A stretch of DNA of 64,000 bases, taken from the NCBI RefSeq assembly GCF_002250655.1, contig NZ_NOZR01000016.1, positions 62,001-126,000 on the forward strand, written 5' to 3'. Origin of the DNA: Mycolicibacterium sphagni (GTDB lineage Bacteria; Actinomycetota; Actinomycetes; Mycobacteriales; Mycobacteriaceae). Below the pieces are notes generated by a model, which saw nothing but the letters and a program-made list of their open reading frames with translations, had not been told where the DNA came from and made no database searches. Shown piece by piece: positions 18,524-26,050 of this stretch (the stretch's first letter is position 1; every line of letters starts with the position of its first letter). The position numbers were made by a program, and so were the translations under genes.

Positions 18524-18970
18524 TTACTCCTTCATCGAGGTCCGCAGCTCCGCGCTGGGCGGGTTGTCGAACCACAGGTTCTCCTCGCGCAGCTGCTTGC
18601 TACGCCATCCGCTTTCGGTGCGGACCATAACGTGGTGGTAGTAGCCGCCGCAGGCACTTGTCTCACTCGCACCAGGCAGCAGCATCGGGTTGTAGAACAT
18701 CGCCCGCACCGTCGCGGTGTCCCCGTCGATGTCGGCCTCGACATTGGTGACGTAGTGCTGGGTCATCGGCATCTGCGCCAGCGAGCGTTCCAGCCAGGCC
18801 GACACCTCGTCACGGCCGCCGACCAGGCCACCCGCCGAGCTGTAGTCGATGTGGGCATCGTCGGTGAACAGCGAGCGCCACAGGTCCCAGTCCTTGCCGT
18901 CGACGGCTCGGGCGTAGCGGTTGAGCACCGATGCGATCTCGAGTTCGTCGCTGATGCGTTGGATGTCCAT
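18524..18970 (-). CDS. NTF2-like / SnoaL-fold protein
   Basis: 148 residues of the cone-shaped alpha+beta fold used by scytalone dehydratases, ketosteroid isomerases and ring-hydroxylating dioxygenase beta subunits: ISDELEIASVLNRYARAVDGKDWDLWRSLF helix pair followed by DDAHIDY and a GYYHHVMVRTESGWR sheet. Such proteins often act as isomerases or dehydratases on CoA-activated ring compounds. Sits between the Bfd-like gene (3-nt gap) and the SDR. ATG at 18970. Confidence 0.75.
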   Translation of the reverse strand: MDIQRISDELEIASVLNRYARAVDGKDWDLWRSLFTDDAHIDYSSAGGLVGGRDEVSAWLERSLAQMPMTQHYVTNVEADIDGDTATVRAMFYNPMLLPGASETSACGGYYHHVMVRTESGWRSKQLREENLWFDNPPSAELRTSMKE

Positions 18971-18973
18971 TAC

Positions 18974-19177
18974 TCACCCCTTGTGTAGGAAACCCTTGCG
19001 GCGCTTGGACTCTGCCGTCCCAGCTGCCTCGATGATGGCGCGCACGGTGCGCCGGCAGCGGCCGCATTCCGCGCCCGCCCCGCAGGCGTTGGCGACCTGC
19101 TTGGTGGTGCACGCGCCCGCCTCGACGCATTCGGCCACTACTTGGCTGGTGACTCCGTTGCACAGGCAGACGAACAT
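18974..19177 (-). CDS. Bfd-like [2Fe-2S] binding protein
   Basis: 67 residues. MFVCLCNGVT at the start and CGAGAECGRC later give the C-x-C...C-x2-C ligand set of bacterioferritin-associated ferredoxin and related BFD domains; the C-terminus is basic (KRRKGFLHKG). No bacterioferritin gene is nearby, so it may act as an electron carrier or Fe-S scaffold for the operon's enzymes rather than in iron release. Start chosen at the ATG in front of the first cysteines. Confidence 0.82.
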   Translation of the reverse strand: MFVCLCNGVTSQVVAECVEAGACTTKQVANACGAGAECGRCRRTVRAIIEAAGTAESKRRKGFLHKG

Positions 19178-19188
19178 GGTCGAGACTT

Positions 19189-19827
19189 TCAGAGGTTCTC
19201 GTCTATGCGCATGATGTTCTGCAGTCGGCCGACGAAGACCGGTGGGTAGGCGCCAATTCCGGTGTGGCCCATCCATTCCGCAGCAACATCTGGATGGTCA
19301 ACCCAGGCGATCGCATCGGCCTCGTCGTCGAGTTCCTGCAGAATCAACATCTCGTGGTCGTCGTCGAAGGCCTGGAAGATGCGCACGGCCCGAACGCCGG
19401 CGGCGGCGAACCGGGACAGTCCCTGGCGCACACCGGCGATCACCGACGACACATCCTCCACTGCGGCGATAGCGCCGACGATCACCCCGGGTGCACTCCC
19501 CTCGGGAGGCTCGACCAGGGTGTGTTTGTCCACCGTCTCCCCGGCGAAGATGGCAGGGATGTCTTCGAGACCGACGTCGTCGAACCAGTTGAGAAACACC
19601 CGTGAGCGCAGCACCTCCAGGATGGGTTCCCGGTTGCGCAGCGACATAGTCACCATGACGCGGCCCTGCTCCCGCGTCGAGCCGTACACCAGAACGTACT
19701 GGGCGCCAAGGCCGACCAGGGAGGCTCTGCCTCGCTGCAACGTGGGCCACACCCGACTCGGGTCGGGGACCCGGTAGTCCATGGCGAGGACGAGCGAGTG
19801 AGCGTGAACCTCCGCTGTGCCGTCCAC
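19189..19827 (-). CDS. Uncharacterised protein, probable tandem dimeric alpha/beta-barrel
   Basis: 212 residues, no signal peptide or membrane segment. I do not recognise a named family. Two halves look alike in layout: RVWPTLQRGRASLVGLGAQYVLVYGS... and VIAGVRQGLSRFAAAGVRAVRIFQAF... followed by strand-helix units with a typical ABM-type phrase (DEADAIAWVDHPDVAAEWM). The protein may be a fused ABM-like (dimeric ferredoxin-fold) pair, a fold used for small oxygenases, isomerases and sensors. It lies 12 nt after the 100-residue gene and 11 nt before the Bfd gene. GTG start at 19827; ATG at 19782 is possible. Confidence 0.6.
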   Translation of the reverse strand: MDGTAEVHAHSLVLAMDYRVPDPSRVWPTLQRGRASLVGLGAQYVLVYGSTREQGRVMVTMSLRNREPILEVLRSRVFLNWFDDVGLEDIPAIFAGETVDKHTLVEPPEGSAPGVIVGAIAAVEDVSSVIAGVRQGLSRFAAAGVRAVRIFQAFDDDHEMLILQELDDEADAIAWVDHPDVAAEWMGHTGIGAYPPVFVGRLQNIMRIDENL

Positions 19828-19839
19828 GCCGATCCCGCC

Positions 19840-20142
19840 CTAGTCGCTGGCCGGCAGCGGCTTGGCGGTCTTCTGTTCGAGCGGAGTGGCGCCCACACTG
19901 AGGCTGCCGGCTCCGGCCTTGGTGACCAGCAGTTCGGCACCGCTGGCGTCGACGTAACGCTTGCCCATCACCGTGCCCTCGGAGAAGGCCGGATCCAGTT
20001 GGACCCCTTCGGTTTTCGCGGCGTCCAGCGGGATCATCGCCACCCCGCCGGCACGCAGGTCGTCGAGGCTGTCCGACGAGCGCACGACGATCACCTGGGT
20101 GTCACAGACCTGGCTCTGCAATCGGGTGCCGGTCTTGATCAT
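19840..20142 (-). CDS. Small uncharacterised protein coupled to acyl-CoA ligase
   Basis: 100 residues, acidic to neutral, no membrane segment. Starts MIKTGTRLQSQVCDTQVIVVR; a single Cys at 13, mostly predicted beta strands, with a degenerate tail LEQKTAKPLPASD. The ATG overlaps the stop of the acyl-CoA ligase (ATGA), so it is translated with it and may be a partner or stabiliser. Family not recognised. Confidence 0.65.
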   Translation of the reverse strand: MIKTGTRLQSQVCDTQVIVVRSSDSLDDLRAGGVAMIPLDAAKTEGVQLDPAFSEGTVMGKRYVDASGAELLVTKAGAGSLSVGATPLEQKTAKPLPASD

Positions 20143-21656
20143 CGTTGTCCTCCTGGGTTCACTGGGATGGGTGTCGGCGACTTGAGCTCGTCGGCCAGTT
20201 GACGGCGCAGCACCTTGCCGGTAGGCGTGGTGGGCAGTTCGTGACGGAACACGACCCGGTCGGGCGTGCGGGAACCGCGTAGCTGGGTGCGCACGTGGGC
20301 GCGCAGGTCTTCCGGGTCCGGCGTGATGTGCGCGACGGGAACGACGACGGCCACCATGATCTGGCCCCATTCGTCGTCCTCGACGCCGACCACCGCGACA
20401 TCGCGCACATGCGGGTGCTCGACGAGAACGTCCTCGACCTCGGCCGGGGCGATGTTCTCACCGCCGCGGATGATCGTGTCGTCGGAGCGCCCCCCGATGA
20501 ACAGGTATCCGTCGCTGTCGAGGTAGGCCACGTCCTTCGTCGGGAACCAGCCTTCCGCGTCGAGTACCGAACCGATCTCGGCGTAACGGCCTGACACCTG
20601 GTCGCCGCGGACGAACAGCTCGCCGACTTCTTCGGGGCCCAACACTGTGCCGTCGTCGGCGCGGATCTGAACCTCGATGCCCGGCACCGGTTGTCCGACG
20701 GAGCCGAGGCGCTTGCGCGCGGTCTCGTCGGCGGCCTCGTGGGCATCTCGGTGGTCGTCCGGGGTGAGAACGGCGATGGTGGAGCTGGTTTCAGTCAGCC
20801 CGTAGGCGTTGACGAAGCCGACCTCGGGTAACAGTTCCAGCGCCTTACGAACGAGGGGCAGCGCAACTTTCGAGCCGCCGTAGGCCAGCGTGCGCAGCGC
20901 GGGCAGTGGCGTGGGGTTGGCCTCCAGCTCGGTGATGATGCGGTCGAGCATGGTGGGCACCACGGTCGCGCTGGTGACGGCCTCGGCGGAGGCCAGCCGG
21001 ATCCACTCACGCGGGTCGAACTTGCGCAGGTACACCATCTTGCGGCCGGCGTACAGATTCGACAGCGCCGCACCGACACCGGCGATGTGATAGGGCGGTA
21101 CACAGATCAGCGCGGCATCGCCGGGCTCGGCGGAGGCGAACTCGACGGTGCCGGTCACATAGCTGGTGAGGTTGTTGTGAGTCAGCTCAACGGCTTTGGG
21201 CCGCGATGTGGTGCCCGAGGTGAAGAGCACCACCGCCACGTCGTCGGGGTCGGGGAATTCGGCGGCCGGCTCAGCCGTCGCCGCAGCGGCCAGGAACTCC
21301 TGCGATTCCAGACGAGAGGCACCCAAACCCGCGACCACGTCGGCGTATTCGGCGTCGAAGACGATCAGCGGTTCGGGCAGCCGTTCGATCAGTTCGGCGA
21401 GCGCTTCACCGGAGAGCCGGTAGTTCAGCGGCGTGAATGCACGTGCGGCGCGCGCCGACGCGAAGATCAGCAGCGGCAGCATGGCGCCGCCGAGGCCCAC
21501 GTACACGACACTGCGCGCACCGGAGGCGGCGATGACCCCTGCCCCGCCGTCGGCCAGGACGTTCAGCTCGCCGACGGTGAGCCGCTGGTCGTCGGTGACG
21601 ACCCCGACCCGCTCGGAGTCGGAGGACGCCATCTCCAACAACAGTGCCACGCTCAT
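20139..21656 (-). CDS. Acyl-CoA ligase (FadD / class I adenylate-forming enzyme)
   Basis: 505 residues. P-loop FTSGTTSRPKAVELTH (about 163-178), A5 motif NAYGLTETSS (about 283), A7/A8 region YLFIGGRSDDTIIRGGENI and C-terminal catalytic Lys in PTTPTGKVLRR. Activates a carboxylic acid to its acyl-AMP and then CoA thioester. The third gene of the operon led by two Mce-associated proteins (29-nt gap), suggesting that a lipid-like acid imported with their help is activated here. Chain specificity cannot be read from sequence. Confidence 0.88.
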   Translation of the reverse strand: MSVALLLEMASSDSERVGVVTDDQRLTVGELNVLADGGAGVIAASGARSVVYVGLGGAMLPLLIFASARAARAFTPLNYRLSGEALAELIERLPEPLIVFDAEYADVVAGLGASRLESQEFLAAAATAEPAAEFPDPDDVAVVLFTSGTTSRPKAVELTHNNLTSYVTGTVEFASAEPGDAALICVPPYHIAGVGAALSNLYAGRKMVYLRKFDPREWIRLASAEAVTSATVVPTMLDRIITELEANPTPLPALRTLAYGGSKVALPLVRKALELLPEVGFVNAYGLTETSSTIAVLTPDDHRDAHEAADETARKRLGSVGQPVPGIEVQIRADDGTVLGPEEVGELFVRGDQVSGRYAEIGSVLDAEGWFPTKDVAYLDSDGYLFIGGRSDDTIIRGGENIAPAEVEDVLVEHPHVRDVAVVGVEDDEWGQIMVAVVVPVAHITPDPEDLRAHVRTQLRGSRTPDRVVFRHELPTTPTGKVLRRQLADELKSPTPIPVNPGGQR

Positions 21657-21685
21657 CGATTGACCCCTCCTGCTGCCGTCGCGCC

Positions 21686-22360
21686 TTATACCGGGTTGAA
21701 CTCGGAGATCAGCCAGTGACCGTCGTTCTTGGTCAGCTTGACCACGACGCTGCTGGTGGCCAGCGCCGGATCGGGCCGATCCTTACTCGTCGTCACCTGA
21801 TTGACGAACACCAGGACCGTCGCGTTGTCGGGATGCATCTCCGAGAGCGCCGCGCGGGCGACGGTCGCCTCGGTCTTGACGCCCTTCTGCTTGGCCGCTG
21901 GTGCCACGATCTGGTCGGTGAATTGGCTGTAGTACTTGAGGAATTCACCAGTGAGATGGGCCTTGGCATTGGCCAGGTCCTTGTCGAGGGTCTCCGGTGC
22001 GTACGACAGGAGTGCCACGGTGCCGTCGCGTGCGGCGTTGACCGCCTGCTGCTGGGCGGCGGCGTCGGTCTGCTGATCGGGGCGGTAGATCCACCAGTAG
22101 ACACCGCCGGCAGCACCGGCCGATGCCACCAGCAGCACCACGAGAAGGATTGCCGCCCAGTGCCGGCCGGACCAACTCACGGCCCGCCGGCCCACGCCGG
22201 GGGCGCCGTCGGCCGCCACCGGCTCGGCAGCGGATTCTTCGCTGTCGCCGGTCTCGTCGGTCGTCGTCGTGTCGTCTTCCGTGGCGTCGGACTCAGTCGC
22301 AGTGGTCTCGGTGATTTCAGCTTCGGTCACGTCTTCTTCTTTGTCTTTGTCACTGCTCAT
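21686..22360 (-). CDS. Mce-associated membrane protein (orphan Mas/OMAM type)
   Basis: 224 residues. A 60-residue cytosolic tail very rich in Glu/Thr/Asp, one membrane segment (WAAILLVVLLVASAGAAGGVYWW, about 69-91), then an extracytoplasmic domain with helices and strands typical of Mas proteins (AQQQAVNAARDGTVALLSYAP, ending VVVKLTKNDGHWLISEFNPV). Mas proteins stabilise Mce lipid-import complexes; orphan ones (OMAMs) act away from mce operons. Starts within the stop of the preceding Mas gene (ATGA overlap, 22357-22360). Confidence 0.85.
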   Translation of the reverse strand: MSSDKDKEEDVTEAEITETTATESDATEDDTTTTDETGDSEESAAEPVAADGAPGVGRRAVSWSGRHWAAILLVVLLVASAGAAGGVYWWIYRPDQQTDAAAQQQAVNAARDGTVALLSYAPETLDKDLANAKAHLTGEFLKYYSQFTDQIVAPAAKQKGVKTEATVARAALSEMHPDNATVLVFVNQVTTSKDRPDPALATSSVVVKLTKNDGHWLISEFNPV

Positions 22361-23061
22361 GGCACGAACTCCACATTCGACATCTTGTACTGGTCTCCGT
22401 CGCGCGCCACGGTGACGCTCATCCGCCAGGCGCGTGGATCCTTTTGTGCCCCATTGGCATTGGTCACGGTTGAGGATGCCGCCAGCAACACCACGCCCGT
22501 GTCCCCATTCTCGCTCTCCAGCGCGGCCGACTTGATCGAGCCCACGGTCACAGCTTTGGACTGCTGCGCGGTCTTCACGAAATCGTCTGCGCCCTTGGTG
22601 AAATCGTCCTTGAAGGAACCCGTGGACAGGTCGATTACGTGCTGCACGTCGGCCTTGGCACGGTTGAAGTCGATCGACAGCAGCGCCGTCACGCCGGCGC
22701 TCGCGGCCTTGATGAGTTCAGCCTGGTGCGCCTTCTTCGCGGTGACTTTCTCGTGCTGAACGAGCATCAGGCCCGTCACCACCAGCGATCCGACGGCCAG
22801 GACCACGACCGCGACCACCGCGACGATCAGCCGACCTATCCGCGACCACCACCCGCGCGGGTCGGGCTCGACGTCGTCAATGTCCTCGCCGTCGGCGAGG
22901 TCGTCGTCGGCGAGCTCGTCGACCTCGGCCGAACCGCGCAGACGTGCCGCGGTGGCCTTGGCACGTGCGGCCTCCGCCTCGGCTTCGGCCTCGGCCGCCT
23001 CCGCTTCCGCGAGCTCGGCCAGCACCTCCGAGACAGTCTCTTCGTTCACATCAGCCGCCAT
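22357..23061 (-). CDS. Mce-associated membrane protein (orphan Mas/OMAM type)
   Basis: 234 residues, same architecture as its neighbour: a Glu/Ala-rich N-terminal coiled-coil-like segment (LAELAEAEAAEAEAEAEAAR), an acidic linker, one membrane helix (about 92-115, LIVAVVAVVVLAVGSLVVTG), and a periplasmic Mas domain ending SVTVARDGDQYKMSNVEFVP. First gene of the operon. The pair resembles Rv1362c-Rv1363c of M. tuberculosis. ATG at 23061 (MAADVNEE) chosen over an upstream in-frame start at 23079 that adds only MTYVGA. No mce genes are present in the window. Confidence 0.85.
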   Translation of the reverse strand: MAADVNEETVSEVLAELAEAEAAEAEAEAEAARAKATAARLRGSAEVDELADDDLADGEDIDDVEPDPRGWWSRIGRLIVAVVAVVVLAVGSLVVTGLMLVQHEKVTAKKAHQAELIKAASAGVTALLSIDFNRAKADVQHVIDLSTGSFKDDFTKGADDFVKTAQQSKAVTVGSIKSAALESENGDTGVVLLAASSTVTNANGAQKDPRAWRMSVTVARDGDQYKMSNVEFVP

Positions 23062-23369
23062 GGCACCCACGTACGTCATCGGTGCTCGGCAGGCGGCGCG
23101 CTACAACGTCTGAGCGTCGCATGTCGAACTCCTCTCTGGTCCAAACATCCCGCCAGCGTACGGGCGACCGCTGAGCAGTCGGCCCGGGCCGCCGCTCATT
23201 GTGGACGACGCACCGGCGGCGCCGGGTGCACTTCGCCCCGACGCGCACGCCGGAGGCGCAATCTGTGGTGAGAATGAGATTATCATCAGGCGATAACTCG
23301 CTCGGTCGCACCGGCGCCTTTCTCGCCCAGATTACGGCTTCATAGTGCGGAAATGATATTTCCGACAAT
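23062..23369 (-). promoter_or_regulatory. Upstream region of the Mas-led operon (308 bp, no gene)
   Basis: No coding sequence recognised. Holds the promoter of the eight-gene operon. The clearest element is a perfect inverted repeat at 23348-23364: CGGAAAT, GAT, ATTTCCG. A weaker TTATC/GATAA pair lies near 23282-23298. Confidence 0.45.
23348..23364. repeat. Perfect inverted repeat CGGAAAT-GAT-ATTTCCG
   Basis: Seven-bp arms with a 3-nt centre, starting 6 bp downstream of the FadD3-like stop and about 290 bp upstream of the Mas operon. Could be an operator; the short loop and absence of a T-run argue against a strong terminator. Confidence 0.45.
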
Positions 23370-24818
23370 TCAATGCAGCTGGTCCTTCATCACCTTGCCC
23401 GTCGCGTTCAGCGGCAGCGCGCTGAGGAATTCGACGATCCGCGGCACCTTGAATCCGGCCATCCGGTCCTTGCTCCAGCCGATCAGATCGTCGGCCGAGA
23501 CCTCACGATTGCCCTTGAGCACCACGAACGCCTTGCCCACCTGGCCGAGCCGTTCGTCGGGCACGCCGATCACCGCCGCCTGCGCGACGGCGGGGTGCTC
23601 CATCAGGAAGCCCTCGATCTCGGCCGGGTAAGCATTGAAGCCCCCGACGATGAACATGTCCTTCTTGCGGCCGACGATCTTCAGACGCCCAGACTCGGTG
23701 AAGCTGCCCAGGTCGCCGGTGTGCAGCCAGCCGTCGGCATCGATCGCCTCGGCAGTAGCCGCCGGATCGTCGAAGTACCCCTGCATCACGCTGTAGCCGC
23801 GCACCAGCACTTCATCGTCGTCGGCGAGGCGCACCTCGACCCCGTCGCACGGCAAGCCGGCCGTGGTCGCGACGTCCTCGAAGCAATCCCCGGGCCGCGA
23901 CAGCGTGGCGGTGCCCGCCTCGGTGAGGCCGTAGCCGGTGGCCAGCGTCTGGAACGGAAGCTCCTCGTGCACCCGCCGGATGAGTTCGACCGGAATATCG
24001 GTGGCACCGGTCACCCCGGCGCGTAACGTGGCCAGCTTGCTCTTGTCCGGCACGGCCAGCAGCGAGTGATACAGCGTCGGCGGCCCCGGCAGCATGGTGA
24101 TCTTCTCGGAGGCGATCAGCTCGACCACCCGATCGACATCGAACATCGGCACGGGCAGCATCGTTGCGCCGCGGATGAATGACGCGATGCAGCCCGCCTT
24201 GTAGCCGAAGGTATGGAAGAACGGGTTGACGATCAGGTAGCGGTCGCCGCGGCGCAGGTCCGCCAGGTCGCACCATTCGGCGTACATCCGCAGGTTCTGC
24301 CGGTGATTCATCATCACGCCCTTGGGCCGGCCGGTGGTTCCCGAGGTGTAGATGATGTCGGCGATATCGGTTCCGCTGACAGCTCGCTGGAACGGGCTGC
24401 CCGACTCGAGGAAACCAGACTTCAGATCGATCGCGGGCACGCCTGGCGGAGTGGCGAAATCCTGCCCCAGGAAACCCTTCTCGATCAGCACAGCCTTGGC
24501 CCCGCTGCGGGTGATGATGTCGGCGGCCTCGGCCTCTTTGTAGCGCGTGCTGACCGGGACCACGATCGCGCCCGCCGTCAGAGCGCCGAACGCCGCGATC
24601 ATCCAGTGCGCGGAGTTGGGCGCCCAGATGGCGATGCGGTCGCCCTTCTCGACGCCCAGCTGCGCGAATGCGCCTGCCGCGCAGCGCACGCGGTGGTCGA
24701 CCTCGGTGAAGGTCAGACGCAGCGGACCGTCGACGACTGCCTCAGCGTCGCCGAACCGGTCCGCCGCGCTGGCGACCATCTCGGGGATGGTCTCCCAATT
24801 ATTTGAACGTGCCGTCAC
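23370..24818 (-). CDS. Acyl-CoA ligase, FadD3-like
   Basis: 482 residues. YTSGTTGRPKGVMMNHRQ P-loop, TGYGLTEAGT A5 motif, GWLHTGD A7 motif and C-terminal NATGKVMKDQL with the catalytic Lys. Layout and several phrases (NPFFHTFGYKAG, LPGPPTLYHSLL) resemble FadD3, which in actinobacteria activates the bicyclic steroid remnant HIP; a cyclic acid is therefore a reasonable guess for the substrate. Last gene of the long minus-strand array; its GTG overlaps the amidohydrolase stop by 4 nt. Confidence 0.87.
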   Translation of the reverse strand: MTARSNNWETIPEMVASAADRFGDAEAVVDGPLRLTFTEVDHRVRCAAGAFAQLGVEKGDRIAIWAPNSAHWMIAAFGALTAGAIVVPVSTRYKEAEAADIITRSGAKAVLIEKGFLGQDFATPPGVPAIDLKSGFLESGSPFQRAVSGTDIADIIYTSGTTGRPKGVMMNHRQNLRMYAEWCDLADLRRGDRYLIVNPFFHTFGYKAGCIASFIRGATMLPVPMFDVDRVVELIASEKITMLPGPPTLYHSLLAVPDKSKLATLRAGVTGATDIPVELIRRVHEELPFQTLATGYGLTEAGTATLSRPGDCFEDVATTAGLPCDGVEVRLADDDEVLVRGYSVMQGYFDDPAATAEAIDADGWLHTGDLGSFTESGRLKIVGRKKDMFIVGGFNAYPAEIEGFLMEHPAVAQAAVIGVPDERLGQVGKAFVVLKGNREVSADDLIGWSKDRMAGFKVPRIVEFLSALPLNATGKVMKDQLH

Positions 24819-26005
24819 ACCGTGACGAGGCGAGACAGGTTGCCGCCCATGATCTTTGCCTGATCATCGACAGACAGATGTTCCAGCGCCGTCACGTAGT
24901 GGGTCGGCTCGGCCAGACCCTCCGGGTGCGGCCAGTCCGAGCCGTAGAGCACCTGATCCACACCGATCAGGTTGACCAACTGGTCGATGCCCTCTTCGTA
25001 GAACGGGCTCACGTAGATGCGGTTCTTGATCTCTTCGATCGGGTTGCCCAGGAAGGCTTCCGGTGCCTTCTTCCAGACCTCGGCCATGGAGTCCAGCAGC
25101 GGGAACATCCACTTCGAGCCGGCCTCGACGATGCCGACCTTCAGCTTGGGGTGCCGGAACAGCGCACCGTGAATCACCCAGGACGCCACCGCATCCTGAA
25201 TGGGGCGCCACTCGTTGAGGATGCCCATCGCATTGGTCTGGAACGGCAGCATCTCCGTCACAGAGCCGTCCCACTCCGAGGTGTAGCGCGAGTAGCCGCT
25301 GTCGGAGGAGTGCATGCCGACGAAGACGTCGTGGTGCACGACACGCTCCCAGAACGGGTCGAACTCCGGCAGCGCAAACGATCGCGGACCGCGGAAGCCG
25401 GGCACCGGCGCGGGACGGATCAGGATCGCGCGGGCACCGCGCTTGACGCACCACTCGAGCTCCTCGATCGCCTTCTCGACGATCGGCAGCGTGATCACCG
25501 GGGTGGTGAAGATGCGGTTCTGGTAATTGAAGCCCCACACCTCGTCGAGCCACTGGTTGAGCGCGTGGATGACCACGTGGATGGCGACCGGATCGTCGGC
25601 GAGGCGCTCCTCGATGAGGCTGGCCAGCGTCGGGAACATCAGCGATCGGTCGATGCCCAGCTCGTTCATCATCTCGAGGCGCGGACCCGGCTCGAAGAAG
25701 GCCGGAATCGCGCGCATCGGCTCGCCGAACAGCTCACGCTTGCTCTTGCCGTCGGGATTGCCGAACTTGAAGTATTCCTCCCATGCGCCGGGCTTGGCGA
25801 CGACCGAGAACGTCGGGTTCGGGATGTAGTTGCTGATCTGGCCCCGCAGCGCAATCTTGGTGCGGCCATTGATCTCGACGTACTGGACGAGGTCCTTGTA
25901 CTCCTTGGGGAGGTACTTGGTCATCGCCTCTGGCGGCTCATACAGGTGATTGTCCGCGTCGAAAAGCGGAAACGGAATATCCACCCGGTGCGACAGCTGG
26001 CCCAT
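24815..26005 (-). CDS. Amidohydrolase-2 family metal-dependent hydrolase/decarboxylase
   Basis: 396 residues, TIM-barrel of the ACMSD / gamma-resorcylate decarboxylase-like branch: FDADNHLYEPPEA at the first strand, HSSDSGYSRY in the middle, and YGSDWPHPEG near the C-terminus supplying the metal-binding Asp. This branch hydrolyses C-C or C-N bonds or decarboxylates, usually in degradation of ring compounds. ATG at 26005 behind AGGAGGA; the longer open frame starts inside the operator palindrome and was rejected. Overlaps the FadD3-like gene by 4 nt. Confidence 0.85.
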   Translation of the reverse strand: MGQLSHRVDIPFPLFDADNHLYEPPEAMTKYLPKEYKDLVQYVEINGRTKIALRGQISNYIPNPTFSVVAKPGAWEEYFKFGNPDGKSKRELFGEPMRAIPAFFEPGPRLEMMNELGIDRSLMFPTLASLIEERLADDPVAIHVVIHALNQWLDEVWGFNYQNRIFTTPVITLPIVEKAIEELEWCVKRGARAILIRPAPVPGFRGPRSFALPEFDPFWERVVHHDVFVGMHSSDSGYSRYTSEWDGSVTEMLPFQTNAMGILNEWRPIQDAVASWVIHGALFRHPKLKVGIVEAGSKWMFPLLDSMAEVWKKAPEAFLGNPIEEIKNRIYVSPFYEEGIDQLVNLIGVDQVLYGSDWPHPEGLAEPTHYVTALEHLSVDDQAKIMGGNLSRLVTV

Positions 26006-26026
26006 GGCTTCCTCCTGATCTAGTCG

Positions 26027-26043
26027 TGAGAACGATATTCTCA
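26027..26043. promoter_or_regulatory. Palindromic operator candidate TGAGAA-N5-TTCTCA
   Basis: Perfect 6-bp arms with 5-nt spacer CGATA in the 45-bp gap between the CoA-transferase and amidohydrolase genes, so it probably marks an internal promoter inside the array. A very similar element occurs at 36140-36154. Confidence 0.55.
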
Positions 26044-26050
26044 TCATGGA

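Noticed and set aside
24803..26023. 406-residue plus-strand open frame
   Set aside because: Exactly antisense to the amidohydrolase gene, which has clear family motifs.
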